Positions 41,091 through 49,220 of a stretch of DNA of 64,000 nucleotides are shown piece after piece. Under the pieces are notes generated by a model, which was not told the origin of the DNA, searched no databases, and worked only from the letters and a program-made list of their open reading frames with translations. How positions within the stretch are numbered: the first letter of the stretch is position 1; each line of letters opens with the position of its first letter. Source of the DNA: Bacteroidia bacterium (GTDB lineage: Bacteria > Bacteroidota > Bacteroidia > Bacteroidales > CAJPTX01); the NCBI GenBank assembly GCA_002749065.1, contig PDTX01000001.1:1-64000 (forward strand), read 5' to 3'. A program made the position numbers and the translations under genes.

Positions 41091-42305
41091 TTACGCCCCG
41101 TCCCCGCTGTTCATCCCGTCGGCATGCCGCAGGTATATGTCGATGTCCTTGTCGCCCCGGCCCGAGAGCGTGACGACGACTACGTCCTCCGGCGCGAAGG
41201 TCAGCTGGTCCAGCGCGGCGATGGCGTGCGCCGACTCCAGGGCGGGCAGTATGCCCTCCGTCCGGTTCAGCCGCAGGGCCGCCGCTATGGCCTCCTCGTC
41301 GGTCACGGCCACCACCTCCGCCCGCCCCTGCTCCACCAGCGAGGCCATCTGCGGGCCCGACCCCGGGTAGTCCAGCCCGGCCGACACGGAGTGCGCCTCG
41401 CGGACCTCCCCCTTGCCGTCCAGCAGCACCAGCGTCCGGCTGCCGTGCAGCACGTACTCCTGCCCCAGGCTCAGCGAGGCGGCGGTGGCATCGCTCCTTG
41501 TCCCCAGCCCGGCGGCCTCCGCCAGCACCAGGCGCACCTGCGGCGTATCGATGAAGTGGTAGAAGCTCCCGGCCGCGTTGCTCCCACCGCCGATGCAGGC
41601 CACCACGTGGGTGGGCAGCCCGCTCTCCCCCTGCTCGACCAGCTGCTGCTGCAGCTCCTGGCTGATGACCGACTGCAGGCGCGCCACGATGTCGGGGTAG
41701 GGGTGTGGCCCCACGGCCGAGCCCACGATGTAGAAGCAGTCCTCCGGGGCCTGGCACCACGCGGCCAGCGCGGCCTCCACCGCCGCCGAGAGGGTCGCCC
41801 CGTCCGTCGGGGCCGGGAGGACCTCGGCCCCCAGCAGCCGCATCTTCTCCACGTTCAGGTGCTGCCGCTCCATGTCCAGCGCGCCCATGTACACTGTGCA
41901 GGGCATGCCGAAGAGCGCGCACACCGTGGCCGTGGCCACACCGTGCTGCCCGGCCCCCGTCTCGGCGATTACCCGCCTCTTGCCCATGGCCCGGGCCAGC
42001 AGCACCTGCCCCAGGGCGTTGTTGATTTTGTGCGCCCCCGTGTGGTTCAGCTCCTCCCGCTTGAGGTAGACCCGGCAGCCGTGGCGCGCGCTCAGTGAGC
42101 GACATCGGTACAGCGGCGAGGGGCGGCCCACGTAGTCGCGCAGCAGCGCGCGGTACTCCCGCTGGAAGCCCGGGCTGTCGATTATCTCAACGTAGCGGCT
42201 GGCGAGCTCCCCGATGCTCCCCTCCAGCGTGGCCGGGACGTACGCCCCGCCGAAACGGCCGTAGAACCCCGCCTCGTTCACGTGCAAATTCATATTCATC
42301 TTCAT
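41091..42305 (-). CDS. trpB: Tryptophan synthase beta chain
   Basis: 404 residues, TrpB1 type. TrpB joins indole and serine using PLP. The PLP lysine is Lys93 in 'KREELNHTGAHKINN'; the phosphate loop is 'CIGGGSNAAGSFYHF', and 'AETGAGQHGVATAT' carries the catalytic Glu. The start ATG is the first of 'MKMNMNLHVNEAGFYGRFGG', where homologues begin; an upstream in-frame extension starts from TTG and overlaps the attenuator. trpA does not follow, so trpB is alone or first of a split operon whose other genes lie elsewhere. Expression is controlled by the attenuator described upstream. Confidence 0.96.
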   Translation of the reverse strand: MKMNMNLHVNEAGFYGRFGGAYVPATLEGSIGELASRYVEIIDSPGFQREYRALLRDYVGRPSPLYRCRSLSARHGCRVYLKREELNHTGAHKINNALGQVLLARAMGKRRVIAETGAGQHGVATATVCALFGMPCTVYMGALDMERQHLNVEKMRLLGAEVLPAPTDGATLSAAVEAALAAWCQAPEDCFYIVGSAVGPHPYPDIVARLQSVISQELQQQLVEQGESGLPTHVVACIGGGSNAAGSFYHFIDTPQVRLVLAEAAGLGTRSDATAASLSLGQEYVLHGSRTLVLLDGKGEVREAHSVSAGLDYPGSGPQMASLVEQGRAEVVAVTDEEAIAAALRLNRTEGILPALESAHAIAALDQLTFAPEDVVVVTLSGRGDKDIDIYLRHADGMNSGDGA

Positions 42306-42395
42306 GGCTGCGGATTGTGATGCGGTTGCCCGCGGTGTTGATATTCTCCTTGTTCCTTGATTAGTCCTGTGCGCATTGCGCGCCCTCCGGGCATA

Positions 42396-42432
42396 GAAAA
42401 AGGCGACTTGCCGTAAGCTCGACAAGCCGCCC
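42396..42432 (-). terminator. trp attenuator terminator in the trpB leader
   Basis: On the minus strand GGCGGCTTG, a 12-base loop and CAAGTCGCC form a 9-pair stem (one G-T) followed by TTTTT, 91 bases before trpB. A competing antiterminator is visible: GTGAGCTGAGCC (42466-42477, over the leader stop codon) can pair with GGCTT and AGCTTAC (42413-42428), using the upstream arm of this terminator. Confidence 0.85.
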
Positions 42433-42468
42433 GTATCCTAATATTCTGGGGATGATGCGTAGACTGGC

Positions 42469-42534
42469 TCAGCTCACGACCTTGCAGTGCGAGCTACGCC
42501 ACCAACCGAGATGCAGATTCCGACGCTTTCCCAT
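42469..42534 (-). CDS. trpL: trp operon leader peptide with tandem Trp codons
   Basis: 21 codons and a TGA on the minus strand, between the promoter and the attenuator. Residues 10-15 read GWWRSS, with two adjacent TGG codons at positions 11-12; Trp is otherwise rare. The ATG lies 33 bases after the -7 box. The stop codon falls inside antiterminator strand 2. A ribosome stalled at the Trp codons would leave that strand free and favour read-through, while one that reaches the stop would cover it and allow termination. This is the classical attenuation layout, inferred here from sequence only. Confidence 0.85.
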   Translation of the reverse strand: MGKRRNLHLGWWRSSHCKVVS

Positions 42535-42566
42535 TGTAAAACCAACCTACGTGTTCCTATCCGCAG

Positions 42567-42598
42567 CGAAGGTATGCATACTTTCCGAGATGGCAAAA
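42567..42598 (-). promoter_or_regulatory. Promoter of the trp leader and trpB
   Basis: On the minus strand TTTTG (42594-42598), a 19-base spacer and TACCTTCG (42567-42574). The TTCG form of the -7 box is the same as at rplU. Confidence 0.8.
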
Positions 42599-42630
42599 CG
42601 TACGGCGGGGTAAATCGACTAGCCATTCTC

Positions 42631-44379
42631 CTAGGCCAGACGGAGGAGCTTGTAGGCCAGCTTGCAGTCCTGCTCGGCCTCCTGCACCAGGGCGATGGCG
42701 CGGGGCACCTCCTCCAGCATCGGGGCGAAGTCCTGGTAGTCGAAGTGGAGGCAGAGCACCCGCCGCGTGGCGAGCTGGATGTAGAGCCGCCCGGGCCACT
42801 TGTACCATGGTTGCAGCAGGGCTAGGGCCCACTCGTGGGGTATTCCCTTCATGAGCCTGCGTATCGTCGCCTCGAGGTCGTGCCTTCCCTGCCGCTTCGC
42901 CTCGTGCCGCGCGAGGGCCTGCTGCCACACCTGCTGGTAGGCCTCGGCGTGGCGCTCGTAGAAGGGGACGAGCGACACGAGCAGCTTGAGCCACTGCGCC
43001 ATGGGGGGAGCGCCACCCACCCTGTGGAAGTAGTAGTGGGTCTCGGAGAAGTGCAAATCCAGCGCGCTCTTTCGTATGTGGAGGAGGTGCTGCTTGTCGT
43101 GCCGGTCGTCGTACCATACCTCCACCCCCCAGAGCTCGCTGCCGGGCTCGTCCATCCAGCTGGGCTCCATCCGCAGGCCGGGGATTTTGGTCTCGAGCAG
43201 CTCGGGCAGCAGGGCGCTTGCGTCCTCGCCGTGCGTCTCGGTGAAGAAGGCGTTGGGGTCGAACCATTCGGGTACGAGGGGGGCCCAGAACTCATCGCGG
43301 ATTTCGTACATGCCGGGCTGGTCCGGGAAGGGTTCGCGCTCCATCCCGCCCCAGCGTAGCCCCTCGCGGTCGATGCTGGAGTCCACGACTAGGTACAGGG
43401 GGGCCTCCTCGGCCAGCTGCTGGACGCGGGTGAGGGTCGGCAGTATCTCGCCCATGCGGCGGAGGAAGGTCTTGTAGGGTAGGCTCAGCTCCACGATGTG
43501 GTCCTCGCCGAGCTCGACGCGCAGCATCAGGCCCTTGGCCCCCTCCTGGAGGTGGTATTGGTAGCCCTGCTCTTGCATGAGGTTCTGCACCAGGAGGGTG
43601 ATGTTGCCCTCGGCCACGGACTTGACCTTCTGGTCCTTCACGCGCCTGTCCTCCTTGGCGATGATGGTGGGTAGCTGGGCCGCGCAGAGCTGGCTGAAGC
43701 GGCTGAGGATGATGCGGGCATCCTCGATGAGGGCCTCGGCGGTGGTGTCCACCGGTTTTTTCCTATGCCAGAAGGTGCGCCAGCGGGGGTTGGCCAGGGC
43801 GGCGTGGAGCTGGCCGCGCTCGAGGCTCAGGACCCACTGCCCGTTGAGGTGGTAGGCTATCTCGATGACCAGGCCCGCCGGGGTGCGCTTGACCTCCTTG
43901 GTCATGTCGGGGCAGTCCCAGGAGGCAATCTCGTGGAGGGCCAGCTCCATGGGTTGGAGGTCGTGGTGGTGGCGGGTGAGTTCGCCCGTGAGCGCGAGGC
44001 CCTCGTAGAGCGGGCGGTTGAGCCGCTGCCACTGCCGTAGGGTCTGCTCGCTGGCCCGGCTCACCATGGCCGGGGTGAACTGCGCGAGGGTGGCGGGGTC
44101 CACCGGCTCGTAGTCCAGCATGACGGGCGGGCGGGGGGGCAGCTCCAGCTCGGGGTAGAGGGGCTGCTCGGTCCACCCCTGGCGGAGCTTCTGGCGGGCG
44201 CGCTTGTCGAATTCCCTCCGCGCCTCGTCCTCCGTGGTGAAGAGCTTCTCCTGCTCGGTCTCGCTGTGCATGGTCAGGGAGCCGAAGCGTAGGGTGTGCC
44301 GCTCGGCCTCCTGCACCAGGTGCCAGTAGCGCGCGCTCTCGTCCTCGCGTATCTCTAGGTATATCTCCTTGCGTTCCAT
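42631..44379 (-). CDS. Protein with N-terminal WGR-like domain, unknown function
   Basis: 582 residues. The first 75 residues ('YWHLVQEAERHTLRFGS', 'LFTTEDEARREFDKRARQKL', 'RQGW') follow the WGR domain pattern, with the Trp-Gly-Arg core replaced by Arg-Phe-Gly-Ser. WGR domains bind nucleic acid ends in poly(ADP-ribose) polymerases and occur alone in bacterial orphans. The rest is not recognised; it is rich in Trp, Tyr and acidic residues and lacks a signal peptide or membrane helix. It is the last gene of a three-gene minus-strand group. A frame that continues upstream of the ATG overlaps the sulfatase gene and is rejected. Confidence 0.72.
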   Translation of the reverse strand: MERKEIYLEIREDESARYWHLVQEAERHTLRFGSLTMHSETEQEKLFTTEDEARREFDKRARQKLRQGWTEQPLYPELELPPRPPVMLDYEPVDPATLAQFTPAMVSRASEQTLRQWQRLNRPLYEGLALTGELTRHHHDLQPMELALHEIASWDCPDMTKEVKRTPAGLVIEIAYHLNGQWVLSLERGQLHAALANPRWRTFWHRKKPVDTTAEALIEDARIILSRFSQLCAAQLPTIIAKEDRRVKDQKVKSVAEGNITLLVQNLMQEQGYQYHLQEGAKGLMLRVELGEDHIVELSLPYKTFLRRMGEILPTLTRVQQLAEEAPLYLVVDSSIDREGLRWGGMEREPFPDQPGMYEIRDEFWAPLVPEWFDPNAFFTETHGEDASALLPELLETKIPGLRMEPSWMDEPGSELWGVEVWYDDRHDKQHLLHIRKSALDLHFSETHYYFHRVGGAPPMAQWLKLLVSLVPFYERHAEAYQQVWQQALARHEAKRQGRHDLEATIRRLMKGIPHEWALALLQPWYKWPGRLYIQLATRRVLCLHFDYQDFAPMLEEVPRAIALVQEAEQDCKLAYKLLRLA

Positions 44380-44402
44380 TCCCTCTTCTTTAACGGTGTG
44401 TG

Positions 44403-46388
44403 CTAGTCCGGGGTGAGGCGGTTGTCGAGCATGCGGTTGTTGTACTGCTGGATGATGGCCTGCAGCTTGCGGACCATGGCCTGCTCCCGGGCGCTGTCCT
44501 GGCCGATGAGGTTGCGCTCCAGGAGGGAGTCGGCCTGCCAGTTGTACAGACCGATGGGCGCGTCCTCGCTGTAGAGGAGGGCGAGCGAGTCCTGCAGGAG
44601 CTGGTACACGCCGCTGGTGTAGCCGATGGCCATCTGGCCGTCCTTGCGGCGGAGTAGGTCCTGGCCGAAGGCGATGTAGGGGGTCCGGTGTCCGACGAGG
44701 CCGAGTAGGGTGGGGGTGATGTCGATCTGCTGGGCTATCTCGGGCCGCATGCCCTTGAGCCGCCCGTCGCCGAAGTGGATGATGAGGGGCACGGCGAAGT
44801 CGGTCACGGAGGTCTTGTACTCCGGGAGGTATTTCTGGTTGGTGTGGTCGCCGGTGATGACGAAGATGGTGTTCCGGTACCAGTCGGTCTTCTTCACGCG
44901 GGCGAAGAACTGGCGCAGGGCGTGGTCGGTGTAGCCGATGCATGGGTGCATGGGGAGGTGGCCCTCGGGGAAGCGGCCCTGGTACTGCGGGGGGAGGTGG
45001 AAGGGGTGGTGCGACGAGAGGGTGAACAGGGCGGTGGCGAAGGGCTTGCGCATGGTGTCGAGGCTCTGGGCGTAGTACTGGAGGAAGGGCTCGTCCCAGA
45101 TGCCCCACCATCCGTCGAAGTCCTCGTCGGGGGTGGGGTACTCGTCCATGCCGTAGTAGGACTGGAAGCCGGCGGCCTTGGCGAAGGCGTCGAAGCCCAT
45201 CGAGCCGTTGGGCGCGCCGTGGAAGAAGGCGGTGCGGTAGCCCTCGGGCTCCAGGAGGGTGGCCAGGCCGTTGACGCGGTTGGTGGAGTAGGGGGTCACG
45301 ATGAAGGGCTCGACCATCATGGGGATGCTGGCCAGGACCGAGGGCATGGCGCTGATGGACTTGTGGCCGTTGGCGAAGCTGTGGCGGTAGGTGAGGCTCT
45401 GGGCGACGAGCGAGTCGAGGAAGGGGGTGTAGCCCTGGTAGCCCTCGGCCCGGCGCTCGGGGTTGTAGGCGGCGATGTACTCCCGCGTGAGGCTCTCGAC
45501 GATGATGATGGCGATGTTGTAGCGCTGGGTGCTGTCGGCTGGGGGCTGGGGGCCGATGGCGGGGTCGAACTGCGCGCGGAGGGTGGCGGGGTCGTCGTAG
45601 TACTCGGCCCGGAGGAAGGTCTTCTTGCTGGCGGTGCGGTAGACGGAGAAGGGGGTGTTGAGGACGATGGCGATCTCCTTCACGTCATTGACGTACTTGG
45701 CGGCGTTGCTGAGCGTGAGGGGGCGGGTGCTGTGGCGCAGGTCGCCGCGTATGGCCGCGACGGTGATGGTGGCCATGAGCAGGAGGATGGGGACCTCCTG
45801 GATGAGGAACAGCAGGTGCGTGCGGAGGGTGGGCCTCTGGCGGGCGGGCGGGGTGTCCCTCCCGTAGAGCAGGATGAGGAGGGCCACGATGGCGAGCCAG
45901 ATCAGGAGGATGTACCAGTAGTCGACCAGGAACTGGCCGCTGAGGCGGAGCATGCTGCCCGTTCCCTCATTCTCAAACTCGTTGAGCACGGAGAGGGAGC
46001 TGCGCCGGGCGGTGAAGCGGTAGTATATGGTGTCGGTGCAGTTCATGGCCAGGGCCAGGGCGTTGGTGAGCACGAAGACGCACTTGGTGGCGATGCGCAG
46101 CGGCCGGGCGAAGCGGAGCAGCAGCGGGAGGAAGGATAGGAGGAGGAAGAGGATGTTGGTGTAGGCTATGGCGGCGGCGTCGAACTTCAGGCCCGCCCGC
46201 ATGAGGTGCGCCAGGTGGGCGGGGGCGATGCCCGGGAAGAGGTCCAGGTTGAGTACGTAGAATAGGAGGCGGGTGAGGCTGAACAGGAGGAAGGCCAGGA
46301 GGATGCGCCACAGGGTCATGAGCCAGCTGCGGGCGCTGGTGGTGAGTACGCTCAGGTATCCTGCTCTGCCGGGGGTTGCTGGCCGCAT
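44403..46388 (-). CDS. LTA synthase family membrane sulfatase/phosphoglycerol transferase
   Basis: 661 residues. Five membrane helices fill about 20-200, then a large extracytoplasmic alkaline-phosphatase-superfamily (sulfatase) domain. The metal/nucleophile region 'IIIVESLTREYIAAYNPE' holds the catalytic Thr, followed by 'FANGHKSISAMPSVLASI' and the metal motif 'VITGDHTNQ'. Family members transfer phosphoglycerol or phosphoethanolamine from lipids to envelope glycans. As lipoteichoic acid is not expected in this phylum, the acceptor is probably another envelope glycan. An internal ATG at 46319 is an alternative start. Middle gene of the group. Confidence 0.88.
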   Translation of the reverse strand: MRPATPGRAGYLSVLTTSARSWLMTLWRILLAFLLFSLTRLLFYVLNLDLFPGIAPAHLAHLMRAGLKFDAAAIAYTNILFLLLSFLPLLLRFARPLRIATKCVFVLTNALALAMNCTDTIYYRFTARRSSLSVLNEFENEGTGSMLRLSGQFLVDYWYILLIWLAIVALLILLYGRDTPPARQRPTLRTHLLFLIQEVPILLLMATITVAAIRGDLRHSTRPLTLSNAAKYVNDVKEIAIVLNTPFSVYRTASKKTFLRAEYYDDPATLRAQFDPAIGPQPPADSTQRYNIAIIIVESLTREYIAAYNPERRAEGYQGYTPFLDSLVAQSLTYRHSFANGHKSISAMPSVLASIPMMVEPFIVTPYSTNRVNGLATLLEPEGYRTAFFHGAPNGSMGFDAFAKAAGFQSYYGMDEYPTPDEDFDGWWGIWDEPFLQYYAQSLDTMRKPFATALFTLSSHHPFHLPPQYQGRFPEGHLPMHPCIGYTDHALRQFFARVKKTDWYRNTIFVITGDHTNQKYLPEYKTSVTDFAVPLIIHFGDGRLKGMRPEIAQQIDITPTLLGLVGHRTPYIAFGQDLLRRKDGQMAIGYTSGVYQLLQDSLALLYSEDAPIGLYNWQADSLLERNLIGQDSAREQAMVRKLQAIIQQYNNRMLDNRLTPD

Positions 46389-46416
46389 GCTGTGTTGCTT
46401 TTGTTGCCGGGGGGAA

Positions 46417-48024
46417 CTACTGCACCACGCTGGGCTCTACGCGGGCCTCCGTCTGGCCGCTGGCCTGTAGGTTGGCCCGGAGGTTCTCGGCGGCCTGGTA
46501 GCTGGGGAAGGGGCCGACGGAGTAGGCCGTCCCGCCGGGGTCGGGGCTGGCGCTGAGGGCCTTGCCGGGGGCGAGGTGGGAGATGGTGCGCGCCAGGTCG
46601 GCGGGCATTTCGTGCGGGAACACGCCGATGCGCACGTAGAAGCTCCCCCCGCTGGTCTCCTGGGCCCTCGCTGGCCTGCTGGTCTGCTGCCCCTCGAGCG
46701 CCTGGGCCCGGGTGATGGATATGCTCCGGCCGTCGAGCCACGCGACGGGGAAGGCATCGGGGAAACCCCCGGCGGCGGCGATCTGCTTGCCGTCGCCGAT
46801 TTCGGCCCGGCGGCGGAACTCCCCGGCGTAGTACTTGGTGATTTGCCCGCCGTTGAGGGTTTCGGCCCGCACGGGGAAGAGGCCGCCGAAGGTGCTGGGG
46901 TCGACGGGCTGGCTGTAGGCCCCGAGCTGCAGGCTGTACATCACGCCGGCCGGGTGGGGTTGGTCCGCGGGCACGGGGTTCTCGCTGGTGTAGACGGGGG
47001 GTGGCAGGAGCTGCAGGCCCTGGGTCTGTGGCTGGTCGACGATGGGAGCCTTCACCCGGGTCTCCTCGGGGGGGAGGTGGTTGAACTTGGGGGGGGCCGA
47101 GGGGGGAGTGTCCACCTCGATGTGGAGGATGTGCTTGAGCTGCCGTATCCTGTCGTGGGTCTGCGCGCAGTAGTTGCTGAGGTTCCAGGTGTAGCCGTAG
47201 GCCAGCTGCAGGTGGCGTATGGCCAGGAGGTCGAGGCAGAGCGCCTGGAAGGAGATCTGGCCCTCGGACTGGAGGGTCGAGTTGCTGCGGAGGGTCAGGG
47301 CCATGCGCTGGTACTTGTGGGCCTCGGTCTTGGCTTCGCTCACCTGCTGGTGGGCGTTCCGCTGGCTCTTCATCTGGGCCACGGCCAGGCACTGGGTGTA
47401 GATGGCCAGCTGGGTGGCCGTGGGGGCGGCGTATTTCTGGGCCACGGCCTTGGCCTCCTTCTCCGCGCGGGCCTCCTCTTTGGCGATTTGGGCTATGGTC
47501 TGGCTGCTGTCCTGCAGTAGGCTGCGTATCTCGTTGAGGGTCTGGGCCACGGCCTGCAGGTCCCGGTCTCGCTGGGCATCCTTGTGGGCGATGTCCTTGA
47601 GGGTCTGTATCTCGCTGGGCTGGAAGACGGTGCTCGCGAGCTGGCTCTGGTAGAGCTCCGCGGCCTTGGCCTGCGTGCTGCGCGCCTGCGTACTCCTCCG
47701 GCTGCTCGGGCGGCTTGGTCGTCGTCCCAGGAGGTGGTCCTGCTTCATGCGGCTGGCCCTGATGTAGAGCTCATCGGCGGCGCGCTGGTCGCGGAGCATG
47801 CGGTTGCGAATGGGCTCCATGCTGGCCTCGAGCCGCTTGCGGTCCTGGGCTGTGCGGGCATCCCAGAGCCTCCCCTTGAGCGCGTTGAGGCGGGTTCGTA
47901 GCGAGTCGGCCGACTCCTGCAGGCTATCGCCGCGGCGTAGGAGTGCGCTCCAGGGTTCAGCACGGTTCTGGGCATGTAGCGCGATGCATAGGAGCAGCGC
48001 GCAGAGCGTAAGTAATCTTCTCAT
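46417..48024 (-). CDS. Secreted coiled-coil protein with SPOR-like C-terminus
   Basis: 535 residues from the ATG at the signal peptide 'MRRLLTLCALLLCIALHAQ'. Residues about 25-280 are helical and coiled-coil, rich in Ala, Gln, Arg and Glu. A proline-rich linker follows (about 320-365). The C-terminal 160 residues contain two SPOR-like beta-alpha repeats ('YSLQLGAYSQPVDPSTFG', 'FYVRIGVFPHEMPADLAR', 'AYSVGPFPSYQAAENLRANL'). SPOR domains bind denuded peptidoglycan at division sites, so a periplasmic role is likely. First gene of the minus-strand group. Confidence 0.75.
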   Translation of the reverse strand: MRRLLTLCALLLCIALHAQNRAEPWSALLRRGDSLQESADSLRTRLNALKGRLWDARTAQDRKRLEASMEPIRNRMLRDQRAADELYIRASRMKQDHLLGRRPSRPSSRRSTQARSTQAKAAELYQSQLASTVFQPSEIQTLKDIAHKDAQRDRDLQAVAQTLNEIRSLLQDSSQTIAQIAKEEARAEKEAKAVAQKYAAPTATQLAIYTQCLAVAQMKSQRNAHQQVSEAKTEAHKYQRMALTLRSNSTLQSEGQISFQALCLDLLAIRHLQLAYGYTWNLSNYCAQTHDRIRQLKHILHIEVDTPPSAPPKFNHLPPEETRVKAPIVDQPQTQGLQLLPPPVYTSENPVPADQPHPAGVMYSLQLGAYSQPVDPSTFGGLFPVRAETLNGGQITKYYAGEFRRRAEIGDGKQIAAAGGFPDAFPVAWLDGRSISITRAQALEGQQTSRPARAQETSGGSFYVRIGVFPHEMPADLARTISHLAPGKALSASPDPGGTAYSVGPFPSYQAAENLRANLQASGQTEARVEPSVVQ

Positions 48025-48132
48025 CACGTTCGCGAAGCTACAAAAACTGCGCAACATGCTAGCCATGCGTCCATTGCGCATCCCCTGGAGGGCGGGCTGG
48101 GCGCGGACTGGAAAGCCAGATTCCGCCACCTC

Positions 48133-48450
48133 CTACAGCCGCTCCCCCAGCTCGCTGAGCACCTCCACCACGCCCAGCGCCTCCAGCCCCTTGGGCGTGA
48201 GGCGGTACTCCACCCGGGGGGGCACCTCGGGGAAAGCCTCCCGGGCCAGCAGCCCCATCCCCACCAGCGACTTCAGCTCCGAGGCCAGCACCTTCTCGCT
48301 GATGCCTGGCAACGAGCGCTTTAGCTCGCCGTAGCGAAGCACGTCCCGCCCGATGCTGAATAGGATGAGCAGCGTCCACTTCCCCCCGAGGACGGACAGC
48401 GCCCGCCGCACGGGGCATTCCGTTGTATTTTCCCTATCGATTTCTTCCAT
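48133..48450 (-). CDS. HxlR-family winged-helix transcriptional regulator
   Basis: 105 residues, typical HxlR length. It starts 'MEEIDRENTTECPVRRALSV' with the conserved Cys before 'LGGKWTLLILFSIGRDVLRY', the family signature, then 'GISEKVLASELKSLVGMGLL' and 'RVEYRLTPKGLEAL'. HxlR proteins are dimeric repressors or activators, often answering to electrophiles through that Cys. It is divergent from a SnoaL-like lipoprotein gene; a palindrome in the shared region is its likely operator. Confidence 0.93.
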   Translation of the reverse strand: MEEIDRENTTECPVRRALSVLGGKWTLLILFSIGRDVLRYGELKRSLPGISEKVLASELKSLVGMGLLAREAFPEVPPRVEYRLTPKGLEALGVVEVLSELGERL

Positions 48451-48504
48451 CCCTATTCCCCTATCCGTCAGCGTTACTTCCCTCTGGGTAAGCCACCTAC
48501 CTAG

Positions 48505-48516
48505 AAGTAACTACTT
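48505..48516. promoter_or_regulatory. Probable HxlR operator
   Basis: AAGTA-AC-TACTT is a perfect palindrome with a two-base centre. It fits the TACT/AGTA half-sites of HxlR regulators and overlaps the -33 box of the divergent promoter. GTTACTTC (48473-48480) and GAAGTAAC (48504-48511) form a second, wider inverted repeat across the intergenic region. Confidence 0.6.
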
Positions 48517-48545
48517 TCATATCAACGCGATAAGCCCTTACTTTG
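48515..48545 (+). promoter_or_regulatory. Promoter of the SnoaL-like lipoprotein gene
   Basis: TTTC (48515-48518), 19-base spacer, TTACTTTG (48538-48545, one mismatch at the second base), 19 bases before the ATG. Confidence 0.6.
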
Positions 48546-48564
48546 CCCCTGAAAATCGCAAGCC

Positions 48565-49053
48565 ATGGCAAGGAGAACTCTCTACAGTATCGCAATTCTA
48601 CTAATCGCCATCCTCCTCGGATGCAAAGGTACAGAAAGGAAAGGGAATATGGAAAGTAAGAAGATCAACACGCAGATATCCAATGCATTGTATGCATGCA
48701 TGGACTCGGCCGACACGCTCCGCCTCCGCGAACTTCTGCACGAAAACTACCTAGACCACGATGCGCAGGAGCCCAGCAGGAGCTACGATGAGTTCGTTGG
48801 CCTGATTGAGGCCCTGCACGGGGGATTTTCGGATATTCACCACGAGGTGGAGATTGTGCATTCCATCGGGCCGGACCTCGTCTTCGCGCGGTGGCGCATG
48901 ACGGCCAGGCACACGGGGGAGTTCTTCGGTGCGCCGGCCACGGGGCGTAGCGTTGTGCTGCGGGGGCACGACCTCATGCGGGTGGTCGACGGGCGGATTA
49001 CGGAGCTGTGGCACGTGGAGCAGCTGCTGCAGCTGATGGGCCAGATACAGTAG
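48565..49053 (+). CDS. SnoaL-like ester cyclase family lipoprotein
   Basis: 162 residues. Lipobox 'AILLGC' gives Cys20. The body is one SnoaL/NTF2-like alpha-beta barrel: 'NALYACMDSADTLRLRELLH', 'HDAQEPSRSYDEFVGLIEAL' and 'SDIHHEVEIVHSIGPDLVFA', then 'RGHDLMRVVDGRITELWHVE'. SnoaL relatives bind small hydrophobic ligands or act as cyclases or dehydratases; a lipid anchor is uncommon in the family. The divergent HxlR gene and the operator suggest induction by a small molecule. Confidence 0.82.
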   Translation: MARRTLYSIAILLIAILLGCKGTERKGNMESKKINTQISNALYACMDSADTLRLRELLHENYLDHDAQEPSRSYDEFVGLIEALHGGFSDIHHEVEIVHSIGPDLVFARWRMTARHTGEFFGAPATGRSVVLRGHDLMRVVDGRITELWHVEQLLQLMGQIQ

Positions 49054-49061
49054 CGGGATGG

Positions 49062-49160
49062 GTGGGGCGGAGTATCCGTAGGGATGTTCCGCCCCACTGC
49101 CCAGAGTGCCCACCGGTGCTAGGAGAGCGCTTCACGTTGAGATGGCCTATCTACCATCTC
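49062..49160. repeat. Two adjacent hairpins in the 49.05-49.22 kb gap
   Basis: First: GTGGGGCGGA (49062-49071) and TCCGCCCCAC (49088-49097) with an inner ATCC/GGAT pairing. Second: GAGATGG (49139-49145) and CCATCTC (49154-49160). Neither has a T run. They may be factor-dependent terminators for the two converging genes. Confidence 0.5.
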
Positions 49161-49220
49161 ATGATGGGGCGAGCAACGCGCTGCGAGTCGAACTGCGCCC
49201 CGCATGTCCCGCTTTTTGAA

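Noticed and set aside
41124..42098. 324-codon open frame antisense to trpB
   Set aside because: trpB is certain from its PLP motifs; the antisense product has no domain.
42306..42425. N-terminal extension of trpB from a TTG
   Set aside because: It would read through the attenuator hairpin and homologues begin at MKMNMNLH.
42487..42825. Plus-strand open frame over the trp leader
   Set aside because: It runs antisense through the leader peptide and the end of the WGR-like gene and has no domain; the minus-strand reading explains every element.
44380..45111. Upstream extension of the WGR-like gene
   Set aside because: It overlaps the sulfatase gene and is Arg/Pro/His-rich shadow reading; the ATG at 44379 starts a clean domain.
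46576..47520. 314-codon plus-strand open frame opposite the SPOR-like gene
   Set aside because: Product is a Val/Gly/Leu-rich repeat without domains; the minus-strand protein has a signal peptide and SPOR-like repeats.
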